From: CAZMCT01 sp964564785
GTDB lineage: Bacteria > Planctomycetota > Phycisphaerae > UBA1845 > Fen-1342
Length of the DNA: 19,731 bases
Assembly (NCBI GenBank): GCA_964564785.1
Contig: CAZMCT010000077.1
Coordinates: 1 to 19,731 of the forward strand
Reading direction: 5' to 3'
Part shown: piece by piece, positions 12,662-19,596 of the stretch
Position numbering within the stretch: the stretch's first letter is position 1
Layout of the letters: each line of letters begins with the position of its first letter
The notes under the pieces: model-generated
The model's database searches: none
Seen by the model: the letters and a program-made list of their open reading frames with translations, nothing else
Told to the model about the DNA's origin: nothing
Translations under genes and position numbers: made by a program

Positions 12662-13804
12662 TCAACGGTGGATCAGCTCCACGTTCGCCCGCGGCAGCAC
12701 AACCCGCTGCCCATCCTCGAATTCCACTTCCAGCACGCGGGCCTCGCTCTCGGTCGGCAAGCGCACCAGCCCGACCGGCAGCGCCGTACAGCGTCCGATC
12801 CGCCCGAAATACGGGTCGCGGATCGCCCGCAGCGGCGTGCCTACCTCGAGCACCGCGCTCCGTTCCGCCGCCGCCCCCACCTCGTCCGGAGCCCCGGGCC
12901 GGCCGCCCGATTCGGCGTCCGGGATCAGCACCTCGGGACGGATGACGCCGGCCCGGATCTGTGTGGCCCCGTTCATGCTGGCGAGTTGTCCGGAACGCCT
13001 GCGAAGCAGCTCAAAGGTGCGCGCGGCCATGCCGATCGGGCCGAAGCCCTCGGTAATGACGAGCGTCAGTCCCAGCGTCTCCTCCCCCGTAATCGCAACA
13101 CCCAGCTCGTAGCCCAGAAACGCGCGCAGATCGGCGTCGTCGAGCCCGCCGCAGACGATACCCCGCACCCCATGCTGTCGCGCGGCGCGCACGGCGGCGG
13201 CCGTCACGAGTCCGCCGCCGACAATGATCCGGCCGGCGTGCGCGGCGCCGATGCGGGGCGCGTCGAGCACCTCGTCCGGGTTGGACGCGAGTACCTCCAA
13301 GACACCGGTCGTTTCGCCCCCGACGCCGAAAATCCCCTGCACGAATGTGCCGACGACCTCGACCGTGGCCGACTCGCCGGCCTGGACCGCGACGACCCGC
13401 CCGCGGGCGTAGGCACGTTTCTGGAGAGGAACGGGCACGCCGCGCAGGATGACCTGGCCGGTGATCTTTGACACCGATTCGATCGTCCCATCCAGCGGGC
13501 AGGTGACTTCGCTCTTGAACAGCCCGAACAGCCCCCGCGTGCGCGCCAGCACCTCGCCTTTCGTGACGCCGTCGCCCTCACGCTTGAGCATCGCGGAAGG
13601 CAGATCCTCGGGCGGGATGCCGAGCCGGTCGGCCGCCTTGAGGGCCACCGCTTCGCCGGGGAGGCTGGTCTCGGCCACAACGTCATCGGCCTCGACCGTC
13701 TGACCGACCTGAACCAGGACGCGACCAGCGATGGGGAGGCGGCGGACCTTGCGGACCACCGTTCGCTCGGCAACGGTCAGACCCGGGGTGTAGGCGTAGC
13801 CCAT
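12662..13804 (-). CDS. Conserved uncharacterised protein with barrel-sandwich (lipoyl/RnfC-like) N-terminal region
   Basis: This 380-aa protein is probably soluble; no signal or membrane segment is visible. The N-terminal ~120 residues contain two half-motifs like barrel-sandwich hybrids: LPIAGRVLVQVGQTVEADD (23 onward) and GDGVTKGEVLARTRG...CPLDGTIESVSKITGQVIL; no biotinyl/lipoyl Lys motif is seen. The middle has Gly-rich segments IIVGGGLVTAAAVRAA, GVRGIVCGGLDDADLRAFLG, VAITGEETLGLTLVITEGFG and ASMNGATQIRAGVIRPEVL, which look highly conserved and ligand-binding. The last ~70 residues (GTPLRAIRDPYFGRIGRC ... VLPRANVELIHR) resemble a small KOW/SH3-like barrel. I recognise the architecture from uncharacterised proteins of several phyla but know no function. 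It is the first gene behind a TTGACA promoter and leads the trigger factor-clpP operon. The ribosome site before ATG 13804 is weak. Confidence 0.85.
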   Translation of the reverse strand: MGYAYTPGLTVAERTVVRKVRRLPIAGRVLVQVGQTVEADDVVAETSLPGEAVALKAADRLGIPPEDLPSAMLKREGDGVTKGEVLARTRGLFGLFKSEVTCPLDGTIESVSKITGQVILRGVPVPLQKRAYARGRVVAVQAGESATVEVVGTFVQGIFGVGGETTGVLEVLASNPDEVLDAPRIGAAHAGRIIVGGGLVTAAAVRAARQHGVRGIVCGGLDDADLRAFLGYELGVAITGEETLGLTLVITEGFGPIGMAARTFELLRRRSGQLASMNGATQIRAGVIRPEVLIPDAESGGRPGAPDEVGAAAERSAVLEVGTPLRAIRDPYFGRIGRCTALPVGLVRLPTESEARVLEVEFEDGQRVVLPRANVELIHR

Positions 13805-13864
13805 GCGCGGTTCCGTGCGCCCGGCCCGGACCCGGCGAAAGCTGGCCCCGGCGGCGGCTCTGGT

Positions 13865-13892
13865 ACGTTACGCCTTGGACGGCGCGTGTCAA
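13865..13892 (-). promoter_or_regulatory. Promoter of the proteostasis operon
   Basis: On the minus strand, a perfect TTGACA (13892-13887) and TAACGT (13870-13865) are 16 bases apart, about 60 bases before the ATG at 13804. The -35 box is exact while the -10 is weak. Confidence 0.5.
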
Positions 13893-14334
13893 GCAAGCGG
13901 TTCGCTCAGGGGCGTGAGCAGCGGGCGAGAAGCACGGTACGGCGACGGCCAGGACTGCCCTGGCTCAAGGCGCTGCGCCGCAGCCGCCTCGGCCGGCGGG
14001 CGCGGGACGGAGCGGACACGTGCGGGCGCAGCTTCTGCGGCAGGCGAGGAAGAGCACGGGCCGCTGGGTCCCGAGAACCTGTGGCAATCGGCGGGACGGG
14101 GCGACGCGTTTTGGGACGCGCACGCAGGGCGGGCGCACCGCCATTTTTACCGCCGCGAGGTCAAGAGCCGGTGGACCACTCCCCGATACGACTGGGCGAG
14201 CGTGGGGCGGCCGGCCGTATCGGCCGGCCGAACACCCGAACCTACCGCGAGCACGGATGCTGCGGCTGTCGAGCATGGCCTGTGGCGCTTCATGGGACTC
14301 GGTCGTGAAGCGCCGGGCGCAGTCGGAGCGATCC
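13893..14334. other. Intergenic region without recognised gene
   Basis: About 440 bases upstream of the cobalamin-fold gene. Frames are open on both strands because stop codons are rare at this GC content, but the translations are Arg/Gly/Ala-rich and match nothing I know. A promoter for the plus-strand gene must lie here or in the open frame just upstream, but I could not find a convincing pair of boxes. Confidence 0.45.
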
Positions 14335-15066
14335 ATGCCGGAACCCTTCCTGATTCGCTACCTGCAACCGCTGCTGGCTGGGCGGCGGGCAGAGTGCTTC
14401 GACCTGATCACTTCGGCGCTGCGGAGCGGCAGTTCGGCTGAGCAGTTGATCTGCGACGTGGTCTGGCCGGCGATGGCGCAGGTGGAGCGGCTGTTTCGCG
14501 ACGACCGGATCAACACCGCAACCGAGCACTTGGCAAGTCGGATAAACCGGACCGTCGCGGACCAGCTTCAGGCGCACCTGCCGCGGGCGAACTCGAACGG
14601 GCGGCGGGTGGTGATTACCTGCGCGGACGGTCCGCACGAGGAACTGGGAGCGCAAATGGTGGCGGACCTGTTCCAGGCCGATGGCTGGGAGGTCTATTTC
14701 GTGGGGGGCGGTGTCCCAGACGACGAGATTCTCGCGATGGTGGGGCAGTTGCGGCCGCACGTGCTGCTGATCTTCGGTGCGCACCCGGAGGCGGTGCCGA
14801 ACACGCGGGCGCTGGTGGAGCGGATTCGGGAAGTGGGGACCTGCCCGACGATGAACATCGTGGTGATCGGGGGCATCTTCAACCGTGCGGAGGGCCTGTG
14901 GCGCGAGGTGGGCGCAGATGCGTTCTCCGATTCGCTGCGGGGCGTGCTGACGACGGCCAACACGCTGGGGCCGCGGGTGCCGAACACGCCGCGGGTCGGG
15001 GTGGTGAAGAAGCGGCGGCGACGGCGGAAGTCGGCCGTCGCGACGCCGATGGCGGTGCCGGTGTAG
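14335..15066 (+). CDS. Cobalamin-binding-fold protein (helical cap plus Rossmann B12 domain)
   Basis: This 243-aa protein has no obvious DNA-binding or output domain. ATG 14335 has GGAG (14325-14328) 6 bases upstream and begins MPEPFLIRYLQPLLAGRR; the frame is open further upstream but that part is not protein-like. Residues ~1-80 match the four-helix cap seen in CarH and methionine synthase, with the typical INTATEHLASRINRTVADQL pattern. Residues ~85-205 are a Rossmann-type B12 domain: VVITCADGPHEELGAQMVADLF, GWEVYFVGGGVPDDEI, LRPHVLLIFGAH and NIVVIGGIFNRAEG. The canonical DxHxxG motif is altered: relative to its Gly, the His lies one residue too early and Glu takes its place, so B12 coordination is uncertain. 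The C-terminus is Lys/Arg-rich (KKRRRRRK), possibly nucleic-acid or membrane contacting. It is probably a sensor or regulator. Confidence 0.85.
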   Translation: MPEPFLIRYLQPLLAGRRAECFDLITSALRSGSSAEQLICDVVWPAMAQVERLFRDDRINTATEHLASRINRTVADQLQAHLPRANSNGRRVVITCADGPHEELGAQMVADLFQADGWEVYFVGGGVPDDEILAMVGQLRPHVLLIFGAHPEAVPNTRALVERIREVGTCPTMNIVVIGGIFNRAEGLWREVGADAFSDSLRGVLTTANTLGPRVPNTPRVGVVKKRRRRRKSAVATPMAVPV

Positions 15067-15085
15067 ACGGGTGTGAAGAACGGGA

Positions 15086-15115
15086 ACGGGCGGCCCGGCA
15101 AGCCGGACCGCCCGT
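15086..15115. terminator. Strong bidirectional hairpin between convergent genes
   Basis: A 14-base arm starting ACGGGCGG (15086-15099) pairs with GCCGG..CCGCCCGT (15102-15115) around AA, with one C-A mismatch. It lies between the B12-fold gene and the convergent PEP-CTERM gene, 20 bases after the first stop and 36 bases beyond the second. Confidence 0.7.
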
Positions 15116-15151
15116 GTGAGAGCGTCATCACGTCAGATTACGAACCGCGGC

Positions 15152-16105
15152 TCAGCGGCGCCGCAGCAACGCCACCAGCCCGAGCAGGATCAGAGAAGCC
15201 GGCTCGGGGATGATGTTCGTGTTGAAATTCAGGTGATACTCGCCGGTGTTGGTCGACGTCGACGTGACGCTGAAGTTCGTCGCGTTGAACGTCGAGTTGT
15301 AGCCCGCGACCGCCAGATAGTAGACGCCCGCGAAGAGCTGTCCGTCGCGGCCGTTGTAGATCTGGCCGTTGCCGACCGCCGGGCGCGGGAACGTGGTGTC
15401 GCCGTAGGTGAGCTGGCTCAGCAGGCCCGAGCCGTCGTCATCGTCGGTCGTCACCAGGTTGCCGTACGCGTCGTACAGGCCGATCTCGGTGTCGTTGTTG
15501 GGCGTCAGGGCCGAGCCCTCGGTGTCGATGTCCAGGAACTTGTCGAGCGCGTCGAGCACCGGCTCGCCGACGACCAGCTTGTACCACTTGACCTCGCCCG
15601 CGGCCAGATTCCCGATCTTCGTCTGGTTGACGATGTAGCCGAGATCCTCGGCGGTGGGGGCCGGCGGCGGGGTGCCCGCGACCGTGAAGTTGTAGGTCAC
15701 ATCGACGGTGCAGTCCACGCCGGGGTCGTTGTACGACTGATAGTAGCGGAAGTTCCAGATGCCGGCCGGATCGATGCCGAAGCCCAGGGCCGTCGAGCCG
15801 GTGAAGTTCACCACGCCGCCGCTGTAGCTGAGAGTCGTGAACTGGATCAGCCTCGCGATGCCCTGCGGGTGCGTGAGCTGGAGCCGCGACTCGCTCGCCA
15901 GGTCGCCCGTCGCGACCTTGGTCAGTGTGCCCGAAAAGCTGATGGTGCCGAGCGGATAGCCGCCGTTGAGCACCTCGTTGAACACGGGGTTCTCGGGTGC
16001 GCCGAGGAGCCCGTCCGACTGCACGCCGGTGTGGATGACGGTTTCTTGAGCCGTCGCGACGCCGGCGAGCAAAACCAAGATACCAATGCCTGCCAGTTTC
16101 CTCAC
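15152..16105 (-). CDS. Secreted PEP-CTERM protein with C-terminal DVUA0089/PPC-like beta domain
   Basis: This 317-aa exported protein is probably processed at the cell surface. The start is GTG 16105 with GAGGAG 9 bases upstream; it gives a classic signal peptide, (M)RKLAGIGILVLLAGVATA, cleaved before Q20. An overlapping ATG in another frame gives an implausible product. The first ~150 residues are beta-rich (FSGTLTKV, HPQGIARLIQFTTL, GIWNFRYYQSY). They are followed by a second domain with EVKWYKLVV, NNDTEIGLYDAYGNL, TTDDDDGSG (Ca-binding-like acidic loop) and GVYYLAVAGYNSTF. This second domain is shared with the neighbouring secreted protein. The last 19 residues, IPEPASLILLGLVALLRRR, form the PEP-CTERM tag recognised by exosortase-type systems. 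Function is unknown; a structural or surface role is likely. A promoter lies at 16318-16345. Confidence 0.9.
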   Translation of the reverse strand: MRKLAGIGILVLLAGVATAQETVIHTGVQSDGLLGAPENPVFNEVLNGGYPLGTISFSGTLTKVATGDLASESRLQLTHPQGIARLIQFTTLSYSGGVVNFTGSTALGFGIDPAGIWNFRYYQSYNDPGVDCTVDVTYNFTVAGTPPPAPTAEDLGYIVNQTKIGNLAAGEVKWYKLVVGEPVLDALDKFLDIDTEGSALTPNNDTEIGLYDAYGNLVTTDDDDGSGLLSQLTYGDTTFPRPAVGNGQIYNGRDGQLFAGVYYLAVAGYNSTFNATNFSVTSTSTNTGEYHLNFNTNIIPEPASLILLGLVALLRRR

Positions 16106-16317
16106 GTTCCATTTCTCCTCAAAGAAATGCCGGGTTGCATATGCTGCCGCTCGGGCTACTCGCTTGCCCGCGGCTTCACTTGGCTCGCCTCCATCGGTAC
16201 AGAAGTGGCTTCGATCCTCGTGTGGGTTCCCGCGCCCCGCGGTCCGCGCGCGCACTATCCCGCGTGAGCGCTCGACCAAAACCGTGGGCGGGTATACCTC
16301 CTATCTCCTCATGATCC

Positions 16318-16345
16318 AATTTACGCTCTTCGCGAGCCGAGTCAA
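16318..16345 (-). promoter_or_regulatory. Putative promoter for the 317-aa PEP-CTERM gene
   Basis: On the minus strand, TTGACT (16345-16340) and TAAATT (16323-16318) are separated by 16 bases in a locally AT-richer patch, giving a leader of about 200 bases before GTG 16105. Confidence 0.5.
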
Positions 16346-16587
16346 CGGCTTTTCAGGTCAGGAGACCGCCTCGTGCGCAAACCGGCCGAGCGCGGTGCTG
16401 CCGTCTGTGGTCCGCCGGCTGAGGCCCCCTACGGATCACAGCCGCTGTCAGAACCTCACCCGCTGGCAGGGGGAGGCCGGGAGGGGTCTGCTCGCCGCTT
16501 TTGGTTTCTTTGCGGCGGGCACCTAAGAGTGCTGCGAGCCGGGCTGCATGTTGCACACATGAAACGGCGCTGCATCGAGCTGGCAAT
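16346..16587. other. Intergenic region between the two PEP-CTERM genes
   Basis: About 240 bases with no gene that I can support. It holds the upstream side of the 16318-16345 promoter and ends at the terminator of the 183-aa gene. Short stretches around 16519-16580 loosely resemble the leader of that gene (17340-17440), too degenerate to call a repeat. Confidence 0.4.
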
Positions 16588-16628
16588 AAAAACGGGAGCG
16601 GCGCGACCCGCGGAGGCCGCGCCGCCCG
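16588..16628 (-). terminator. Intrinsic terminator of the 183-aa PEP-CTERM gene
   Basis: On the minus strand, CGGG-CGGCGCG pairs with CGCGCCG-CT-CCCG (2-base bulge) around a 12-base loop, immediately followed by TTTTTATT. It lies 24 bases after the stop codon. This is the best-formed intrinsic terminator in the window. Confidence 0.8.
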
Positions 16629-16652
16629 AATCAGAGTCCCCGGCTGTCCGGC

Positions 16653-17204
16653 CTAGCGCCGTCGCAGCAGGGTCGCCAGCGCCAGAAGGGCAAGCGACGC
16701 CGGTTCGGGGATGTAGAACGTCAGCGTGTAATCGCCGACCGACGAGCCGCCGGTGACCGTCCAGTTCGTCGCGCCGAACGTCAGGTTGTAGGCCCCGACG
16801 GCCAGGTAATACGTCCCCGGCGCGGGAACAGGGCCGTTCTCGCCTTCGGCGATGCCGTTGCCGCCGAGGTTGTACGAGTCGCCCAGCAGCAGGCCCGAGC
16901 CCGTGCCGAACGTCAGCACGCTCTTGAGACCGATGCCGTTGTCATCGTCGTTGGCAACGAGATTGCCGGTCGCCGTGTACAGGCCGATCTCGGTGTCGTT
17001 CAGCGCCGACCCGTTCGTCGTAATGTCGAAGTACGGCGTAACGGGCAGGTTGAAACTAAACCAGTCGACCTCGCCGACCGTGCTGATCGAGCCGCTGACG
17101 ACGACCGACGGCGGCGCCAGGACTACCGGCGTCGACGGCGGCTGAGCGCTGGCCGCCGCGGCGGCCAGGCCCAAAACCAACAGAGCTACTAATGGTTTCC
17201 TCAT
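16653..17204 (-). CDS. Secreted PEP-CTERM protein, single DVUA0089/PPC-like beta domain
   Basis: This 183-aa exported protein is a shorter paralogue of the preceding PEP-CTERM gene. ATG 17204 follows AGGAGG with a 5-base gap. The signal peptide, MRKPLVALLVLGLAAAAASA, ends before Q21. The single domain carries GEVDWFSFNLP, NGSALNDTEIGLYTATGNLV, NDDDNGIG, PAPGTYYLAVGAYNLTFG and DYTLTF, aligning motif by motif with the C-terminal half of the 317-aa protein. It ends with IPEPASLALLALATLLRRR, differing at only a few positions from the other tag. The DTEIGLY/DDDxG region resembles the pre-peptidase C-terminal (PPC) beta-sandwich. Function is unknown. It has a long leader (about 300 bases) with hairpins and its own terminator, so it is probably transcribed independently of its neighbour. 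Confidence 0.9.
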   Translation of the reverse strand: MRKPLVALLVLGLAAAAASAQPPSTPVVLAPPSVVVSGSISTVGEVDWFSFNLPVTPYFDITTNGSALNDTEIGLYTATGNLVANDDDNGIGLKSVLTFGTGSGLLLGDSYNLGGNGIAEGENGPVPAPGTYYLAVGAYNLTFGATNWTVTGGSSVGDYTLTFYIPEPASLALLALATLLRRR

Positions 17205-17258
17205 CGATTCCTCCTTCCTCCAGAGGGACTGGCACTGGTGCCTCCACAGCCCTTGACG

Positions 17259-17278
17259 AGCGCACTAGTTCGTGCGCT
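17259..17278. promoter_or_regulatory. Perfect hairpin in the leader of the 183-aa PEP-CTERM gene
   Basis: AGCGCAC and GTGCGCT form a perfect 7-bp stem around a 6-base loop, 55 bases upstream of the start codon in the untranslated leader. A 5' regulatory or stabilising role is inferred. Confidence 0.4.
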
Positions 17279-17331
17279 GAGCCTGCCCCAGGCTCCAAAT
17301 CACGGGACTTGAGGACAAGACGCGATCCTTC

Positions 17332-17412
17332 CCTCCGTCGAACCTGTGCGGTGCAAACATGAAGCAACGGCGCGGCCCGCACTCGGCGCCGGCTTTCCTC
17401 CGTCGTACCTGT
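17332..17412. repeat. Pair of 16-base direct repeats in the PEP-CTERM gene leader
   Basis: CCTCCGTCGaACCTGT at 17332-17347 recurs as CCTCCGTCGtACCTGT at 17397-17412, one mismatch, 65 bases apart. Both lie between the putative promoter and the start of the 183-aa gene. Confidence 0.5.
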
Positions 17413-17497
17413 CTGAAGTGTGCCGCAGCCGCGCTGGGTGCAGCCACCCATCTGGATCGCACGCAGCAATGCGGGGGACTCTTGCTCCTCCCCTCCT

Positions 17498-17527
17498 AAC
17501 TTATCCTGCGGCGGGGGAGTGTGTCAA
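17498..17527 (-). promoter_or_regulatory. Putative promoter for the 183-aa PEP-CTERM gene
   Basis: On the minus strand, an exact TTGACA (17527-17522) and a weak TAAGTT (17503-17498) are 18 bases apart. It would give an unusually long leader of nearly 300 bases. Confidence 0.4.
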
Positions 17528-17568
17528 TACATTTCACGGTCAGGTGGGGGCGCCGATCAGATCGTTGC

Positions 17569-17598
17569 TTTACCGTCGGTGCCGGCCGGCCGTAATAT
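17569..17598 (+). promoter_or_regulatory. Putative promoter for the acyl-CoA synthetase gene
   Basis: TTTACC (17569-17574) and TAATAT (17593-17598) are 18 bases apart, about 90 bases upstream of ATG 17692 and divergent from the PEP-CTERM promoter. Confidence 0.45.
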
Positions 17599-17691
17599 GG
17601 GGAACTCGGTCGGCGGCCCGTTGTTGGCCGCACAGCACGAAAACAGCGGCCATTCTTGTCCGGCCCGTACCGTCTCAGAGGGAGCGCGAGC

Positions 17692-19596
17692 ATGAGTCTT
17701 TCGTCCTACGACGGCGTGTATCGGCGTTCGCTGGAGGAGCCCGAGGCATTCTGGGGTGAGGCGGCTGAAGCGATCCACTGGCACCGGCGCTGGAGCACGG
17801 TGCTGGATAACTCGCGGGCTCCCTTCTACCGCTGGTTCGTCGGCGGCGAGCTGAACACGTGCTACAACGCGATCGACCGGCATGCGGAGGGGGGCCGCGG
17901 TGAGCAGGCGGCGGTCATCTATGACAGCCCGGTCACGGGAACTGTTAAGACGTTTACCTACAAACAGTTGCGCGAGCAGGTGGCCCGGTTTGCGGGGGTG
18001 CTCGTTCAGCAGGGCGTTACGCGGGGCGACCGTGTCGTCATCTACATGCCCATGGTTCCCGAGGCCCTGGTCGCGATGTACGCCTGTGCCCGGATCGGGG
18101 CGATCCACTCGGTCGTCTTTGGCGGCTTTGCCCCCAAGGAGCTCGCCACCCGCATCAACGACGCCCGGCCGAAGCTGATCGTCTCCGCGTCCTGCGGCAT
18201 CGAGGGCAAGAAGGTTCTGCCGTACAAGCCCATGCTTGACGAGGCCATCGAACTGTCCGCCGGAAAGCCGGAGAGCTGCGTCATCCTCCAACGGCCGCAG
18301 ATCGAAACGCCGCTGACGCCCGGCCGCGACGTGGCCTGGCACGCGGCGATGGAGACGGCCCGGCCGGTGGACTGCGTGCCGGTGAGGGCGACCGACCCGC
18401 TGTACATCCTGTACACGTCGGGGACGACGGGCGTGCCGAAAGGGGTGGTGCGAGACAACGGCGGCCACGCGGTGGCGATGGCGTGGACCATGAAGCACAT
18501 CTACAACGTGGGCGCGGGGGACGTGTACTGGGCAGCGTCCGATATTGGATGGGTGGTGGGGCACTCATACATCGTCTACGCACCGCTGCTGGCGGGCTGC
18601 ACGACGGTGCTGTACGAGGGCAAGCCGGTGGGGACGCCGGACGCCGGGGCGTTCTGGCGGGTGGTGGAGCAGCACAAGGTGAAGGTGCTGTTCACGGCCC
18701 CAACGGCCTTCCGGGCGATCAAGCGCGAGGATCCGAACGGCGAGCTCATCAAGAAATACGACCTGCGCGGGTTCGAGGCGCTGTTTCTGGCGGGCGAGCG
18801 GTGCGACCCGGACACGCTGCGATGGGCGCAGGAGCGATTGAACGTGCCGGTGATCGACCACTGGTGGCAGACGGAGACGGGCTGGGCGATCGCGGCGAAC
18901 TGTCTGGGGCTGGGGGCACTGCCGGTCAAGCCCGGCTCGCCGACCAAGGCCGCTCCGGGCTACGACGTGCGGATCCTCGACGAGGCCGGCGACCCCGTGC
19001 AGCCCGGGCAGACCGGCAACATCGTGGTCAAGCTGCCGCTGCCGCCCGGCTGCCTGCCGACACTGTGGAACAACGACGACGGCTATCGCGAGTCGTACCT
19101 GAGCCGCTACCCGGGCTACTACCTGTCCGGCGACGCCGGCTACCAGGACGAGGACGGTTACCTCTACATCATGAGCCGCATCGACGACATCATTAACGTC
19201 GCCGGCCACCGGCTGTCGACCGGCGGGATGGAAGAGGTGCTGGCGGCGCACCCGGATGTGGCCGAGTGCTCGGTGATCGGTGTCGCGGACGAACTGAAGG
19301 GTGAGGTGCCGGTCGGCCTGGTCGTGCTCAAAGCAGGCGTGACGCGGCCGGAAGCGGACATCGTCAGGGAATGCGTGCAGATGATCCGCGAGAAGATCGG
19401 GGCGGTGGCCTCGTTCAAGCAGGCCGTGGTGGTCAAGCGACTGCCGAAGACGCGCAGCGGCAAGATCCTCCGCGGGACAATGAAGAAAATCGCCGACGGC
19501 AGCGACTACAAGGTGCCGGCCACAATCGACGATCCGGCGATTCTCGACGAGATCGACGCGGCGCTGCGGACGCTGGGCCTGGCGCGCCGCAAGTAG
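17692..19596 (+). CDS. prpE: Propionyl-CoA synthetase (PrpE/ACSS3-like AMP-forming acyl-CoA synthetase)
   Basis: This enzyme activates propionate or acetate to its CoA thioester with ATP in the cytosol. At 634 aa it matches PrpE (628 in E. coli). ATG 17692 has GGAG (17681-17684) 7 bases upstream. N-terminal YDGVYRRSLEEPEAFW and FYRWFVGGELNTCYNAIDRH are typical of PrpE/ACSS3 rather than Acs. The ANL motifs are all present: YTSGTTGVPKG (241-251, P-loop), DIGWVVGHSYIVYAPLLAG, WWQTETGW (391-398), YLSGDAGYQDEDGYLYIMSR, DDIINVAGHRLSTGGMEEVL and the C-terminal PKTRSGKILRG with catalytic K591, the residue usually controlled by acetylation. No prpBCD genes are in the window, so acetate is also a possible substrate. 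The last codons and stop form the first copy of a 46-bp tandem repeat. Confidence 0.93.
   Translation: MSLSSYDGVYRRSLEEPEAFWGEAAEAIHWHRRWSTVLDNSRAPFYRWFVGGELNTCYNAIDRHAEGGRGEQAAVIYDSPVTGTVKTFTYKQLREQVARFAGVLVQQGVTRGDRVVIYMPMVPEALVAMYACARIGAIHSVVFGGFAPKELATRINDARPKLIVSASCGIEGKKVLPYKPMLDEAIELSAGKPESCVILQRPQIETPLTPGRDVAWHAAMETARPVDCVPVRATDPLYILYTSGTTGVPKGVVRDNGGHAVAMAWTMKHIYNVGAGDVYWAASDIGWVVGHSYIVYAPLLAGCTTVLYEGKPVGTPDAGAFWRVVEQHKVKVLFTAPTAFRAIKREDPNGELIKKYDLRGFEALFLAGERCDPDTLRWAQERLNVPVIDHWWQTETGWAIAANCLGLGALPVKPGSPTKAAPGYDVRILDEAGDPVQPGQTGNIVVKLPLPPGCLPTLWNNDDGYRESYLSRYPGYYLSGDAGYQDEDGYLYIMSRIDDIINVAGHRLSTGGMEEVLAAHPDVAECSVIGVADELKGEVPVGLVVLKAGVTRPEADIVRECVQMIREKIGAVASFKQAVVVKRLPKTRSGKILRGTMKKIADGSDYKVPATIDDPAILDEIDAALRTLGLARRK

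Noticed and set aside
13803..14334. A longer version of the B12-fold protein, starting up to 105 codons earlier
   Set aside because: The upstream translation is low-complexity and unlike any B12 protein, while ATG 14335 has a well-placed GGAG and starts the known domain.
15438..16112. Alternative ATG frame (MEREETGRHW...) at the start of the 317-aa PEP-CTERM gene
   Set aside because: It lies in another frame and yields an Arg-rich product; the GTG frame gives a clean signal peptide and a C-terminal PEP tag.
16346..16587. A small gene between the two PEP-CTERM genes
   Set aside because: Open frames there are Arg/Pro-rich, have no ribosome site and match no family that I know.
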